Positions 44,143 through 54,026 of a DNA stretch of 64,000 nucleotides are shown here, one piece after another. The position numbers and the translations under genes were made by a program. Below the pieces are notes generated by a model, which was given only the letters and a program-made list of their open reading frames with translations, ran no database searches and had not been told where the DNA came from. How positions within the stretch are numbered: position 1 is the first letter of the stretch; each line of letters opens with the position of its first letter. Source of the DNA: Betaproteobacteria bacterium (GTDB lineage Bacteria > Pseudomonadota > Gammaproteobacteria > Burkholderiales > Rhodocyclaceae); the NCBI GenBank assembly GCA_009780885.1, contig WQZF01000001.1, forward strand, positions 1-64,000, given 5' to 3'.

Positions 44143-44709
44143 GTGAATTCAGTACGGATTATTGGCGGCCAATGGCGCCGCCGTTTGCTTTCCTTTCCCC
44201 GGCAGGTCGGAACGAAGCCCGGATTCCGGCCTACGCCCGACAGGGTGCGCGAAACCTTGTTCAACTGGCTCGGGCAGAATCTGGAGGGCTGTGTCTGCCT
44301 CGATCTTTTCGCGGGCAGTGGCGCGCTCGGGTTTGAGGCAGCCTCGCGCGGCGCGGCGCGTGTCGTTCTGGTGGAGGACGATCCGCTTGCCGTGGCTGCG
44401 CTTCGTGCCAATCAGGATTCCCTTGGCGCGGGGGCGGAGGTGGAGATTGTGCGGCAGGATGCGCTAGAATTCCTCCGTTTACTGGCTCCCCCCGACAGCG
44501 CCTTTGATCTCGTCTTTCTCGATCCGCCTTATCATCGCGGCTGGATCGAACGTCTGGAACCGTTGTGCTCTCGTCTGTTCGGCCCGGAAACGCTGCTGTA
44601 TATCGAATCCGAAACGGCACTGACCGGATTCGGCGCCTGGAGCGTAGCGCGTCAGGGGCGAGCCGGCCAGTCGCATTTTCATCTGCTGCGGCAGAAACTT
44701 ATCCGATGA
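44143..44709 (+). CDS. rsmD: 16S rRNA m2G966 methyltransferase RsmD
   Basis: A 188-residue methyltransferase opening [16 protein letters not shown]. It has [17 protein letters not shown], the SAM motif [14 protein letters not shown] and the catalytic [10 protein letters not shown]. It modifies G966 of 16S rRNA during 30S assembly. I chose the GTG at 44143; a TTG at 44137 is in frame two codons earlier. The stop overlaps the coaD ATG (ATGA). Confidence 0.9.
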   Translation: MNSVRIIGGQWRRRLLSFPRQVGTKPGFRPTPDRVRETLFNWLGQNLEGCVCLDLFAGSGALGFEAASRGAARVVLVEDDPLAVAALRANQDSLGAGAEVEIVRQDALEFLRLLAPPDSAFDLVFLDPPYHRGWIERLEPLCSRLFGPETLLYIESETALTGFGAWSVARQGRAGQSHFHLLRQKLIR

Positions 44710-45224
44710 TTTCCAACATGCTCGATAACCACCTTGCCATTTATCCCGGAACCTTCGATCCTCTCACGCGCGGGCATGAAGACATCGTGCGTCGGGCTTC
44801 GCTTCTGTTCGGGCAGGTGATCGTCGGTGTGGCGAAAAGCAACACGAAAAATCCCTTTTTCAGCCTCGAGGAGCGGCTGGAAATCGCTTCCGAGGCGCTT
44901 GCCGAATATAAGAATGTCCGCGTGATCGGCTTTTCCTGCCTGTTGATGGATTTCCTGCATCAGCAGGACGTCAAGATCATTCTGCGGGGTCTGCGGGCCG
45001 TTTCCGATTTCGAGTATGAATTCCAGATGGCGGGAATGAACCGCAATCTCTACCCCGAAGTGGAAACCGTTTTTCTGACGCCGGGCGAGCAATACATGTT
45101 CATTTCGGCGACAATGGTGCGTGAAATTGCCTCCCTTGGCGGCGATGTCAGCAAATTTGTCCGGCCTTCCATCGCGCAGAGGATGGCTAAAAAAATAGCT
45201 CAACGAATTCAATCACAGGAGTAA
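44706..45224 (+). CDS. coaD: Phosphopantetheine adenylyltransferase
   Basis: A 172-residue nucleotidyltransferase for the penultimate step of coenzyme A synthesis. [18 protein letters not shown] contains the T-x-G-H motif at 21–24. [20 protein letters not shown] and the C-terminal [10 protein letters not shown] are conserved. It is translationally coupled to rsmD and followed 6 bp later by the ferredoxin gene, the usual rsmD–coaD–fdx order. Confidence 0.95.
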   Translation: MISNMLDNHLAIYPGTFDPLTRGHEDIVRRASLLFGQVIVGVAKSNTKNPFFSLEERLEIASEALAEYKNVRVIGFSCLLMDFLHQQDVKIILRGLRAVSDFEYEFQMAGMNRNLYPEVETVFLTPGEQYMFISATMVREIASLGGDVSKFVRPSIAQRMAKKIAQRIQSQE

Positions 45225-45491
<267 letters not shown>

Positions 45492-45542
45492 AGCTGAATT
45501 CTCCCGATGTCCGGATCGGGGCAATTTGCGTCACCTGTAAAT

Positions 45543-45582
45543 AAAACACCCCGAAAACGCGCCAGCGTTTTCGGGGTGTTTT
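45543..45582. terminator. Bidirectional terminator between fdx and pcm
   Basis: AAAACACCCCGAAAACGC, loop GCCA, then GCGTTTTCGGGGTGTTTT form a perfect 18-bp stem. The A-run and T-run at its ends let it serve both convergent genes. Confidence 0.93.
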
Positions 45583-45608
45583 GGTTTATGGGGTTCCGGG
45601 ATGTTTTT

Positions 45609-46265
45609 TCAGAAAACGAAGGCTTCGCGCCGCGCGGCGTTCTTCATTGTCGGGGCCAGCGTTTCAAACAGGCCGACGACGTTGCAACGGCCTTCGCCGG
45701 AATGGGTGAGCAGTTGCGCCGTCATGACCGGCGGCTCACCGACGATGGCGACAAGACGTCCTTCCGGCGCCAGTTGCATCAGCAGGGAATCCGGCAGATA
45801 CGGCAACGCGCCGGAGACGACGATGGCGTTGTACGGCGCATGGGCTGCCCAACCGCGCGCGGCGTCGCCGGTTTCGAGTTTGACGTTCGTGATTCCGGCG
45901 CGGGCGAGGTTCGCGCGGGCCATTTCCGTCATCGCCGGGTCGATGTCAACGCTATGAACATGCCCTGCCCGCGTGGCCAGAAGTGCCGCCATATAACCGC
46001 TGCCGGTGCCGATTTCGAGCACCTTGTCGCTCTTCTTCAAGCCCAGTACCTGGAGGAAGTGCCCCTCGATCTTGGGCGCCAGCATGATCTGTCCTGGCCC
46101 GCCAAGCGGGATTTCCAGATCGGCGAGCGCCAGCTCGGCATACTTCGGGGGAACGAAAAGCTCGCGCTTGATCAGCGCCAGCGTGTCGAGAACTTCCGAA
46201 TCCAGTACTTCCCAGGGCCGGATTTGCTGCTCGATCATATTGAAACGTGCTTGCTCGAAATCCAT
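45609..46265 (-). CDS. Protein-L-isoaspartate O-methyltransferase family protein
   Basis: A 218-residue SAM methyltransferase of the PCM family: MDFEQARFNMIEQQIRPWEV, LEIGTGSGYMAALLATRAG and VHSVDIDP. The classical enzyme repairs isoaspartyl residues, but this branch is often found before outer-membrane efflux genes and its substrate is unproven. GGAGAAGG precedes the ATG at 46265. A tRNA gene on the same strand lies 80 bp upstream. Confidence 0.87.
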   Translation of the reverse strand: MDFEQARFNMIEQQIRPWEVLDSEVLDTLALIKRELFVPPKYAELALADLEIPLGGPGQIMLAPKIEGHFLQVLGLKKSDKVLEIGTGSGYMAALLATRAGHVHSVDIDPAMTEMARANLARAGITNVKLETGDAARGWAAHAPYNAIVVSGALPYLPDSLLMQLAPEGRLVAIVGEPPVMTAQLLTHSGEGRCNVVGLFETLAPTMKNAARREAFVF

Positions 46266-46345
46266 ATTGCCTTCTCCGCTCGAATTTTTTCCGGTGGAAT
46301 GACGCTGCCCGACAGGGGCCTGTTGTACTAATGGCAAGAAATGAA

Positions 46346-46422
46346 TGGCGCGCCCGAGACGATTCGAACGTCCGACCCCTGCCTTCGGAGGGCAGTACTC
46401 TATCCAGCTGAGCTACGGGCGC
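46346..46422 (-). tRNA. tRNA-Arg (anticodon CCG)
   Basis: On the minus strand the 7-bp acceptor GCGCCCG pairs with CGGGCGC. The anticodon stem CTGCC/GGCAG holds loop CTCCGAA, giving anticodon CCG, and the T arm is GGACG-TTCGAAT-CGTCT. The discriminator base is G and the 3' CCA is encoded. It reads the arginine codon CGG. Confidence 0.95.
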
Positions 46423-46477
46423 GGGAGGGTTGGGAGAATAACGCTTTTCCGGAATGACGTCCACGACATCGGCTTAA

Positions 46478-46555
46478 ATTTTCTAAATTTGGTTAAACAA
46501 TGTTTGGCTACTGTAGTGTTTTTAAGCCAAGAATTAAAACACTAATTTAGAATTT
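46478..46555 (+). repeat. 78-bp palindromic element, copy 6 (forward)
   Basis: Starts ATTTTCTAAATTT and carries TTAAACAATGTTTGGCTACTGTAGTG. The right end is imperfect (AATTTAGAATTT) and its last base coincides with the carbonic anhydrase stop codon on the other strand. It lies between that gene and tRNA-Arg. Confidence 0.88.
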
Positions 46556-47226
46556 CATCGGGCGCCATGGCCCGCAGGCGGGGCTTGCGTCAGGTCGGCC
46601 AATGCCCGTTCGTAGATGCCTTGTACTTCGGCATAGCTTCTGATCGAAACGTGGAGGTCGTGGACGAGGCCGTTGTCGAGGCCATAAATCCAGCCGTGCA
46701 CCGCCAATGGCTGGCCCCGCTCCCAGGCTTCGGCCAGGATCGTCGTGTTGGCAACGTTGTAGACCTGTTCGATGACGTTCAGTTCGCAGAGCCGATTGAT
46801 CCCCGACGGCGCGTCAGGCATGGCGGATAGAAGTGGCCAGTGCTTCTGTTTCAGGTTCTGGATATGGCGCAGCCAGTTATCGATCAGGCCCAGGCGCAGA
46901 TTGTCGTAGACGGCGCGCACGCCGCCGCAGCCGTAATGTCCGACGATCAGGATATGCTTCACGCGCAGGACGTCGACCGCGTATTGCAGCACCGAAAGGC
47001 AATTGAGGTCGCTATGAACCACCAGGTTGGCGACGTTGCGATGCACAAAGACTTCACCCGGCAAGAGGCCGGTAATCTGGTTTGCGGGAACGCGCGAATC
47101 GGAGCAGCCGATCCATAAATATTCCGGGCTTTGCAGCAAGGAAAGTTTTTTGAAAAATTCCGGGTCTTCGGCGTGCATCCGCTCCGACCATTCCCGGTTG
47201 CGTTCAAAAAGGTATTGGAGTGGCAT
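46555..47226 (-). CDS. can: Beta-class carbonic anhydrase
   Basis: A 223-residue enzyme interconverting CO2 and bicarbonate. Zinc ligands are C41, H97 and C100, with the D43–R45 dyad in CSDSRVPA and HYGCGGV around the later ligands. The size matches E. coli Can. Bicarbonate supply suits the biotin carboxylase in this window, though co-regulation is not shown. The stop codon is shared with the end of a 78-bp element. Confidence 0.93.
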   Translation of the reverse strand: MPLQYLFERNREWSERMHAEDPEFFKKLSLLQSPEYLWIGCSDSRVPANQITGLLPGEVFVHRNVANLVVHSDLNCLSVLQYAVDVLRVKHILIVGHYGCGGVRAVYDNLRLGLIDNWLRHIQNLKQKHWPLLSAMPDAPSGINRLCELNVIEQVYNVANTTILAEAWERGQPLAVHGWIYGLDNGLVHDLHVSIRSYAEVQGIYERALADLTQAPPAGHGAR

Positions 47227-47459
47227 GGCGGGTCGTCCGGTATGGGGGAGTGAAAATGGAAAGAATTCCGCGAAGGGGATCTTCCATTATATTTCCCGCT
47301 TCTTGCGCGTCTTGTGACGGGGCGCATAAAAACCGGTTTTTTGACGCCCCTGCGTTTTTAGGCTTTCCGGAAAAATTCGCCGGAATTTCCAAGGCGAGTG
47401 TTGTTTTCATGCTACACTTTGACACTCCACTATTGGATCGTCCGGATATTTCCATTGGC

Positions 47460-48842
47460 ATGCCCCCCGCTCGCCATTCCCAGAAAAAAGCTGCGAGAAG
47501 CTCCCCGGGGCCTGTCAGGGCGCCCGCCAGGAATTCTTCTCCGCGCCGGATCGACTCGTCCGAACCCGCCCCCGATTCACTGGCGCATGCCTTCCTGTCT
47601 TCCGCCCATGCCCTGACGCGGGTCTTCGACGGGCAAAGCCTGAACGCGGCTCTTTCCGCTGCGCCGCACAAAAGCCCGGCGGTGCAGGACATGGTCTACG
47701 GCGCCTTGCGCCGCTATGGATGGGGCGATTTCGTATTGCAGCAACTGCTGAAACACCCGCTCGCCTTTGCCGAAGCGCCGCTGATACGCGGGCTGCTGCT
47801 GGCGGCGCTGTACCGGCTGGAAACGCGCCTTGAGGCGGGAGAGGGGGCGCACACGGTTGTCGATCAGGCCGTTTCTGCGGCTGCCGCAATCGCCAACGGA
47901 AGCTACAAGGGACTGGTCAATGCCTTGCTGCGCGCTTATCTGCGGCAGCGCGAGGCTCTCCTGGCCGCCGCCGCCCGCGAAGACGAGGCCGCCTTTTGGC
48001 ATCCGGCCTGGTGGCTGCAACGCCTGCGCCGGGATTATCCGGAAGACTGGCCGGCTCTGGCCGCCGCCGGCAACCAGCCGCCCGCGCTTTCCCTGCGGGT
48101 CAACCGGCGCCGGACGGATGCCGGCGCTTATCTGGAACGGCTCGCCGACGCGGGAATCGAAGCCCGCAGAGTGGGCGAAAGCGGGCTGATCCTGGCGCGG
48201 CCTTGCCCCGTCGAGCGTCTTCCCGGCTTTTCCGATGGCGATGTTTCCGTGCAGGACATTGGCGCGCAACGCGCCGCGTTCTTGCTCGATGCCGGGGAAT
48301 CGCGCCGGGAAGCTCCCTTGCGCGTGCTCGATGCCTGCGCCGCGCCGGGTGGCAAGGCGGCGCATTTGCTGGAAATCGCCGAAATCGACCTGCTGGCGCT
48401 GGAAATCCAGCCGCAGCGAATCCGGCAGATCGAGGAGAATTTCAACCGTATGGGGCTTTCCGCGACGATCCGGCAAGCCGATTGCCGGACGACCGGAGAA
48501 TGGTGGGACGGCGTTCCCTTCGCGCGGATCCTTGCCGATGTCCCCTGCTCGGCCTCTGGCGTGGCCCGCCGTCATCCCGACAGCAAATGGCTGCGCCGCG
48601 ACACCGACATCGCGCAATACGCGCGCACGCAGGCGGAGATTCTCGATGCCCTGTGGCCGACGCTGGCACGGGGCGCTAAACTGCTCTATGCCACCTGCTC
48701 GGTTTTCCCGGAAGAAAACCAGCTCCAGGTGGCCGATTTTCTCGCACGCCATCCGGAAGCCAGGGCGTGCCATGAGGAACAACTGTTGCCAGGGCAAGAG
48801 CACGATGGCTTTTTTTATGCGTTGCTACAGAAAGATTTCTGA
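47460..48842 (+). CDS. rsmB: 16S rRNA m5C967 methyltransferase RsmB
   Basis: A 460-residue protein with an N-terminal NusB-like RNA-binding region (AFLSSAHALTRVFDG onward) and a C-terminal SAM methyltransferase. The latter has VLDACAAPGGKAAHLLE, LADVPCSASGVARRHPD and YATCSVFPEEN, carrying the two catalytic Cys. The start is uncertain: ATG at 47460 is chosen, ATG at 47409 is in frame, and neither has a clear ribosome site. It begins an operon with DUF4390, ntrY and ntrX. Confidence 0.9.
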   Translation: MPPARHSQKKAARSSPGPVRAPARNSSPRRIDSSEPAPDSLAHAFLSSAHALTRVFDGQSLNAALSAAPHKSPAVQDMVYGALRRYGWGDFVLQQLLKHPLAFAEAPLIRGLLLAALYRLETRLEAGEGAHTVVDQAVSAAAAIANGSYKGLVNALLRAYLRQREALLAAAAREDEAAFWHPAWWLQRLRRDYPEDWPALAAAGNQPPALSLRVNRRRTDAGAYLERLADAGIEARRVGESGLILARPCPVERLPGFSDGDVSVQDIGAQRAAFLLDAGESRREAPLRVLDACAAPGGKAAHLLEIAEIDLLALEIQPQRIRQIEENFNRMGLSATIRQADCRTTGEWWDGVPFARILADVPCSASGVARRHPDSKWLRRDTDIAQYARTQAEILDALWPTLARGAKLLYATCSVFPEENQLQVADFLARHPEARACHEEQLLPGQEHDGFFYALLQKDF

Positions 48843-49458
48843 AATTCCGCGCATCCTGATGGCAGCGCTCCTGCTCTGCCTTTGCCTGGCCGCGCCGTCC
48901 GTGGCGCTTGGCGAGGTCGAAATCAGAAGTACGCGCTTTGTCGCCGGCGACGAAGGCTACAGCCTGAGCGCGGATTTCGACATCAGCTTCAGTCCGCGCC
49001 TCGAAGAAGCGGTCGCGCGCGGGGTCGTCCTTTATTTTGTTGCCGATTTTGAATTGACCCGGCAACGCTGGTACTGGTTCGACGAAAAGATCGTCAAGGC
49101 CAGCCAGATCTGGCGTCTTTCCTATCATGCGCTGACGCGGCAATACCGGCTCTACAGCGGATCCAGTGGAGCGCTGCACCAGAGCTTCGGGACGCTGGCA
49201 GATGCCTTGCACGTGCTCTCGCACATTCGCTCCTGGCAGGTTGCGGGCAAGGATCGCCTGGCCCCGGATACGAGTTACGAAGCCGCGCTGCGCCTGCGCC
49301 TGGATCCTTCGCAGTTGCCCAAGCCTTTCCAGATCGAGGCGATGGCAAACAGGGACTGGAATCTCGCCTCGGAATGGGAGCGCTGGCGCTTTACGCCAGG
49401 CGTTCCGCCGCCAGTTTCCGCTCCTTCGCCTGAGGGCGATACCGCCGAATCAAGATGA
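48805..49458 (+). CDS. DUF4390-family exported protein
   Basis: A 217-residue protein with an N-terminal hydrophobic signal ([20 protein letters not shown]) and a beta-rich domain ([39 protein letters not shown]). It is always-adjacent company of ntrY-like kinases in betaproteobacteria as I recall, with no assigned function. It overlaps rsmB by 38 bp and ntrY by 4 bp, so it is translated with both. A periplasmic sensing accessory role is a guess. Confidence 0.8.
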   Translation: MAFFMRCYRKISEIPRILMAALLLCLCLAAPSVALGEVEIRSTRFVAGDEGYSLSADFDISFSPRLEEAVARGVVLYFVADFELTRQRWYWFDEKIVKASQIWRLSYHALTRQYRLYSGSSGALHQSFGTLADALHVLSHIRSWQVAGKDRLAPDTSYEAALRLRLDPSQLPKPFQIEAMANRDWNLASEWERWRFTPGVPPPVSAPSPEGDTAESR

Positions 49459-51614
49459 GAATCCTGCTTTTCATCATTGCCCTTCTGGCGGCGGTACTGC
49501 TTTTCCTGCTGACGACGGCAAGCGCCAACACCTCCCTGTTTGCCCATCATTACCCGTTGATCGTCGGGCTCAATATTGCGGCGGCGCTGGGCTTGCTGGG
49601 GCTGGTACTGTGGCAACTCTGGCTGCTGTGGCGCGAATATCGCCAAAAAATATTCGGTTCCCGCCTGAAGCTGCGATTGATGGCGATGTTCGGAATGATC
49701 GCGGTCTTGCCGGGCGTGCTCGTCTATGGCGTTTCGGTGCAGTTCCTCACGCGCAGCATCGAGAGCTGGTTCAACGTGCGCGTGGAAATGGCGCTCGAAT
49801 CCGGGGTCGACCTTGGACGCAGCGTGCTGGAAACACAGCTCCAGGAACTCACGGCCAAGGCGCACCTGCTGGCGCAGGAACTCAGCGCCTATCCCGATAC
49901 GCAACGGCGTCTGCAACTCAACCGGCTGCGCGAACAGATGGTCGTTGATTCCGTCGCCATTTTTTCCCAGTCCGGCCAGTTGCTGATGAGTTCCAGCGCA
50001 AGTCTGGGCGCACTGCCAAACCCGCCTTCCCCCATGCAGTTGCAACAGGCGCGGATGCGTCAACAAGGAATGGGAGTCATCGAAGGAGAAGGCCGGAGTT
50101 TCCGGCTGCGCGTACTCATTCCGGTTTCATCCTATACCCTGGGCGATGATGTGCGCATTTTGCAATTGATGCAGCCGGTCCCCGAAATCCTGGCGCGGAA
50201 TGCCGAAAGCGTGCAGGAAGTTTTCCGCGAATATCAGGCGCTTTCACTGGCGCGCGGAGGGCTGACCTCGATTTACGCGCTGGCCCTGACGCTGACGGTA
50301 CTGCTCGCGCTTTTCGCCTCGTTTGCGCTGGCTTTCATGATGGCCCGCCGCCTGTCCGCGCCGCTCTCGATTCTTGCCGAGGGCACCCAGGCGGTTGCCG
50401 CCGGCGACTTCTCCCCGCGCCAGGCGCTTGAGAGCCGCGACGAACTGGGTATCCTGACCCAATCCTTCAACCGCATGACGCACCAGCTCGACGAAGCGCG
50501 CCGCGAAACCGAACGCCACCGCGCCGAAATGGAAGCGGCGCGCAGCTACCTCGAATCGATCCTGGCCAACCTCTCGGCAGGCGTTCTGGTCTTTGACCGT
50601 AATTTCCGCCTGCGCACCGTCAACGAGGGCGCGCTGATCCTGCTCCAGGACGATTTCTCCGGGTTGGCCGAGGCAGAGGTCGGGAACTGGCCGAGACAGC
50701 AAAAACTCGGACAGGAAATCCACCTTGCCTTCAGCACTGGCCCCGAACCCGAATGGACGCGGGAAATCGAACTGGAGCGCGAGGACGGCATCCCCCAGAT
50801 TCTCCTTCTGCGCGGATCGGCGCTGCCTGCCGTCAGCGGGGGCGGCTATGTGGTCGTCTTCGACGACATCACGCAACTGATTGCAGCACAGCGCAGCGCC
50901 GCCTGGGGCGAAGTGGCGCGGCGGCTGGCGCATGAGATCAAGAATCCGCTGACCCCGATCCAGCTTTCTGCCGAACGCTTGCAGATGCGGCTTGCCGACA
51001 AATTGCCGTCCGATGCCGTGCAAATATTGACGCGAAGCACGCAGACCATCATCAGCCAGGTGCAGGCAATGAAGCGGATGGTCGACGATTTCCGCGACTA
51101 CGCGCGAATGCCCGCGCCGCAATTGAGTGTGCTCGATCTGAACGCATTGGTGAGCGAAGTACTCGGCTTGTACGAAACCTCGCGAACCAGCATCGTTGCC
51201 GAGCTTTCGGGAGATTTGCCCCCGGTGCAGGGCGATGCAACACAAATACGACAAATCATTCATAATCTCCTGCGCAACGCTGAAGAGGCGCAGGAAGGAA
51301 ATGCAGCCGAAGAAAGCGCGGACGCATGGAAGATCGAAATTACGACCAGAACGGCAGGAAATTATGCCGAATTAAGCGTTTCCGACCATGGCCCCGGCTT
51401 CCCGGCGGAGATCATGACGCGCATTTTCGAGCCCTATGTCAGCACCAAGTCCAGAGGCACCGGGTTGGGGCTGGCAATCGTGAAAAAAATTGTGGACGAA
51501 CATCACGGTAAAATTGACATTGGCAATCGACGTACCGGAGGCGCGCAGGTGAGTATCCGCTTGCCGCTGGCGACCGAGGAGATGGAGAGAAATGGCGCAA
51601 ATACTGATCGTTGA
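49455..51614 (+). CDS. NtrY-like membrane sensor histidine kinase
   Basis: A 719-residue kinase. Three N-terminal membrane segments, a large extracytoplasmic region (about 100–275), another membrane segment, HAMP ([20 protein letters not shown]), a PAS domain (about 365–470), and a HisKA domain with phosphoacceptor His in [19 protein letters not shown]. The ATPase domain has [16 protein letters not shown] and [12 protein letters not shown]. It pairs with the downstream NtrX-like regulator (22-bp overlap). NtrYX systems sense redox or nitrogen state; the signal here is unknown. Confidence 0.9.
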   Translation: MRILLFIIALLAAVLLFLLTTASANTSLFAHHYPLIVGLNIAAALGLLGLVLWQLWLLWREYRQKIFGSRLKLRLMAMFGMIAVLPGVLVYGVSVQFLTRSIESWFNVRVEMALESGVDLGRSVLETQLQELTAKAHLLAQELSAYPDTQRRLQLNRLREQMVVDSVAIFSQSGQLLMSSSASLGALPNPPSPMQLQQARMRQQGMGVIEGEGRSFRLRVLIPVSSYTLGDDVRILQLMQPVPEILARNAESVQEVFREYQALSLARGGLTSIYALALTLTVLLALFASFALAFMMARRLSAPLSILAEGTQAVAAGDFSPRQALESRDELGILTQSFNRMTHQLDEARRETERHRAEMEAARSYLESILANLSAGVLVFDRNFRLRTVNEGALILLQDDFSGLAEAEVGNWPRQQKLGQEIHLAFSTGPEPEWTREIELEREDGIPQILLLRGSALPAVSGGGYVVVFDDITQLIAAQRSAAWGEVARRLAHEIKNPLTPIQLSAERLQMRLADKLPSDAVQILTRSTQTIISQVQAMKRMVDDFRDYARMPAPQLSVLDLNALVSEVLGLYETSRTSIVAELSGDLPPVQGDATQIRQIIHNLLRNAEEAQEGNAAEESADAWKIEITTRTAGNYAELSVSDHGPGFPAEIMTRIFEPYVSTKSRGTGLGLAIVKKIVDEHHGKIDIGNRRTGGAQVSIRLPLATEEMERNGANTDR

Positions 51615-52860
51615 CGATGAAATCGGCATTCGTGAATTGCTTCAGGAGATCCTGATCGAAGAAGGGCATACCGTCCGGGTGGCCGAAAATGCCGCCATCG
51701 CGCGCCGCCTGCGCGACGAAAAACGGCCCGACCTCGTTCTTCTGGACATCTGGATGCCGGATGCTGACGGAATTTCCCTGCTCAGGGAATGGGCGGCAGG
51801 CGGGCGTCTGACCATGCCGGTCGTCATGATGTCCGGCCACGGCACGATCGACACTGCCGTCGAAGCCACCCGGATCGGCGCGCTCGATTTCCTCGAAAAA
51901 CCCATCTCGATGCAAAAGCTCCTGGCGACGGTCAAAAAAGCCTTGCGCCACGATGTGATCCCGCAACAAAAGGCGCCGCTTTCCCTCGAAACCTTCAACC
52001 GCTCCCCGCTGGCCAAAGCCTTGCGCAAGCGTCTCGAACAGGTCGCCAACAAGACCTCGATACTGCTCCTCAAATCGGCTTGCGGCGGAATCGCGGAACT
52101 CTGCGCGCGCAGCCTCCAGGCGCCGCATACCCCCTGGCTCGACATCTCCTCGTTGAGCTCTCCCTTGACCCAGGAAATGCTCCAACAAGCCTCCGGCGGC
52201 ATTCTTTTTGTCGCCGACCTGACGGCGCTCGGCAAGTTACAGCAAATGAACCTGGCATTCGCCGTCGACCGCCTGGACAAATACAAACTCTTTCTGGTCG
52301 TCGCCTGTTCCCGCCCGATCAAGATTCTGGCCGGATCCGGTTGGGATGCCACCCTGCTGGTGCGCTTGAGCGAGGTTTGGCTCAGCATGCCGGAACTGTC
52401 GGCGCATTCGGACGAAATTCCCGAAATCGCCAATCTTCTTCTGGCGCAAATGACCGAGCGGGGCGATGTGCCGCCGCATCATTTTTCGGTGGAGGCCCTG
52501 AACGTGCTGCGGGTTCACGCCTGGAAGGGCAACTGGCCGGAACTGCAGAAAGCGATCAGGAATCTTGCCCTCTCCTCGCTCGAAGAAGAAATCAGCGCCG
52601 AGGATGTCGAACGCGTGCTTCAGCCCAGCGATAGTGACGATATCATCGACGAAACCCCGGCGCTTCCGCTGTTCGAGCAGCAACTGCGCGAAGCGCGCGA
52701 CGAATTCGAGCGTCTTTATTTCGAGCATCACTTGAAGCGCGAAGGCGGAAACATGACCCGCGTCGCCGAAAAATCCGGCCTCGAACGCACGCACCTCTAT
52801 CGAAAATTGCGCCAATTGGGCGTCTATACCTCACGGCGCGGTGAGGGCGGGAGCGAATAA
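51592..52860 (+). CDS. NtrX-like response regulator with degenerate AAA+ domain
   Basis: A 422-residue regulator. The receiver domain has phosphoacceptor D52 (LLDIWMPD) and the C-terminus has a Fis-type helix-turn-helix ([16 protein letters not shown]). The central region has the size of a sigma54 AAA+ domain but lacks Walker A (it reads [13 protein letters not shown] where GESGTGKE is expected). Walker B reads FVADL and no GAFTGA loop is present. It therefore probably cannot hydrolyse ATP or activate sigma54 and may act as a conventional DNA-binding regulator. Confidence 0.88.
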   Translation: MAQILIVDDEIGIRELLQEILIEEGHTVRVAENAAIARRLRDEKRPDLVLLDIWMPDADGISLLREWAAGGRLTMPVVMMSGHGTIDTAVEATRIGALDFLEKPISMQKLLATVKKALRHDVIPQQKAPLSLETFNRSPLAKALRKRLEQVANKTSILLLKSACGGIAELCARSLQAPHTPWLDISSLSSPLTQEMLQQASGGILFVADLTALGKLQQMNLAFAVDRLDKYKLFLVVACSRPIKILAGSGWDATLLVRLSEVWLSMPELSAHSDEIPEIANLLLAQMTERGDVPPHHFSVEALNVLRVHAWKGNWPELQKAIRNLALSSLEEEISAEDVERVLQPSDSDDIIDETPALPLFEQQLREARDEFERLYFEHHLKREGGNMTRVAEKSGLERTHLYRKLRQLGVYTSRRGEGGSE

Positions 52861-52879
52861 GCTTCCTTTGTTTTCCAAG

Positions 52880-52957
52880 ATTTTCTAAATTAGACTGAAG
52901 AATTCTTAATAAAAAATTACTACGGTAGCGGAGCATTATTTAAGTAATTTAGAAAAT
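52880..52957 (-). repeat. 78-bp palindromic element, copy 7 (reverse)
   Basis: Perfect 12-bp ends. The minus-strand core reads TTAAATAATGCTCCGCTACCGTAGT, with one change in the CTACTGTAG palindrome. It starts 19 bp after the ntrX stop and ends 16 bp before the next start codon. Confidence 0.92.
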
Positions 52958-52973
52958 CGGAGGAGGCCGTCAC

Positions 52974-53903
52974 ATGGATAAGGCGCAAATACGCCAACAC
53001 GCGGCGCAGGCGGTCGCCAGACTGGCCGAGCGCGCCGTGCAACGCGGCACGGGCGATGCGCTGGATGATGGCCCGATCAAACCCGGTTGGGAACGCTCCG
53101 GGGCGGATTTCGGCCCGTCGATCAAACCGGCGTTCTTGCGCCAGGCCGTGGCCTATTACGATGTGGCCATCGAGATCGACCCTGTGGAGCAATCCTTCCA
53201 CTATCAGCAGGGGCTGGTGCTGGAGCAATTGTCGGATTTTGCTGCGGCGATCAAGGCTTTCGAGGCTGCCGTGGACATCATGAAAGAACAGGATTTTCCC
53301 GGCGGCCAGACGCCTGTTCTCCTGTGCCAGACGCTCATCGAGCGCTGCCGGGCCAAGCTGTGCGGAACGCACGATCCCGGAGCGGCCTTGCTTGAAGGGG
53401 TGAAGAAGCAGCGGGAACAATTCGGCAGGGGCGATCCGCCAGACATCCTGTTTTCGGCGCTACAGAAAGTGCTTGCAGCCGTGGACGTCGACAAGACTTT
53501 CCCCTGCTGCCCCGACAGCCGTTCTGCCTCGTTGGATACGGGCGAAAAAGCCGGCATGGCGCGCGACCCCGCGCAGCCCATGATCGAGTTCGCGGAACGT
53601 TTCGTATGGCTGATGGTGGAACAGGACTTTGCGGCAGCGCACGCCCTGTTGGACACAGAAATGGCAAGCGCCTGCCCGGTCGCGGAGCTAAGGCAAAACT
53701 TCGACGCCCTGGTGGCCGGAATCGGAGAAATCGAGCACATCGAATCGGATTTCACGGATCTCAGGGATGACTCCGGCGAGGAAAGGCACACGATGATCTA
53801 TCTCAGCATCATGGGCAGCGATGACCATGAAGGCGTCGCGGTGTTCCTTGCCGGACCGGATGAAGGGCTGCGGGTCTGCGCATTGGAGTGGGGGCGTCCG
53901 TGA
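52974..53903 (+). CDS. TPR-like protein with C-terminal NTF2-like domain, unknown
   Basis: A 309-residue soluble protein. Residues about 50–110 form TPR-like helices (AVAYYDVAIEIDPVEQSFHY, AAIKAFEAAVDIM). Residues about 205–305 (MIEFAERFVWLMVEQDFAAA … LDTEMASACPV) look like an NTF2-like or DUF3887-type fold. I do not recognise the whole protein. GGAGGAGG gives a strong ribosome site close behind element copy 7, so the gene has little room for a promoter unless the element provides it. Confidence 0.7.
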   Translation: MDKAQIRQHAAQAVARLAERAVQRGTGDALDDGPIKPGWERSGADFGPSIKPAFLRQAVAYYDVAIEIDPVEQSFHYQQGLVLEQLSDFAAAIKAFEAAVDIMKEQDFPGGQTPVLLCQTLIERCRAKLCGTHDPGAALLEGVKKQREQFGRGDPPDILFSALQKVLAAVDVDKTFPCCPDSRSASLDTGEKAGMARDPAQPMIEFAERFVWLMVEQDFAAAHALLDTEMASACPVAELRQNFDALVAGIGEIEHIESDFTDLRDDSGEERHTMIYLSIMGSDDHEGVAVFLAGPDEGLRVCALEWGRP

Positions 53904-54026
53904 CGCAACATCTTTCGGAGAAAGAAGCTTATGCAGGGGGCACTCCGAAAAGAGAAAGGGAAGAGATCCCGGGTAAGTCGTGTTCAAATTTTTCTATCTG
54001 AACTGAACCGTGCCGGGATTGATGCC

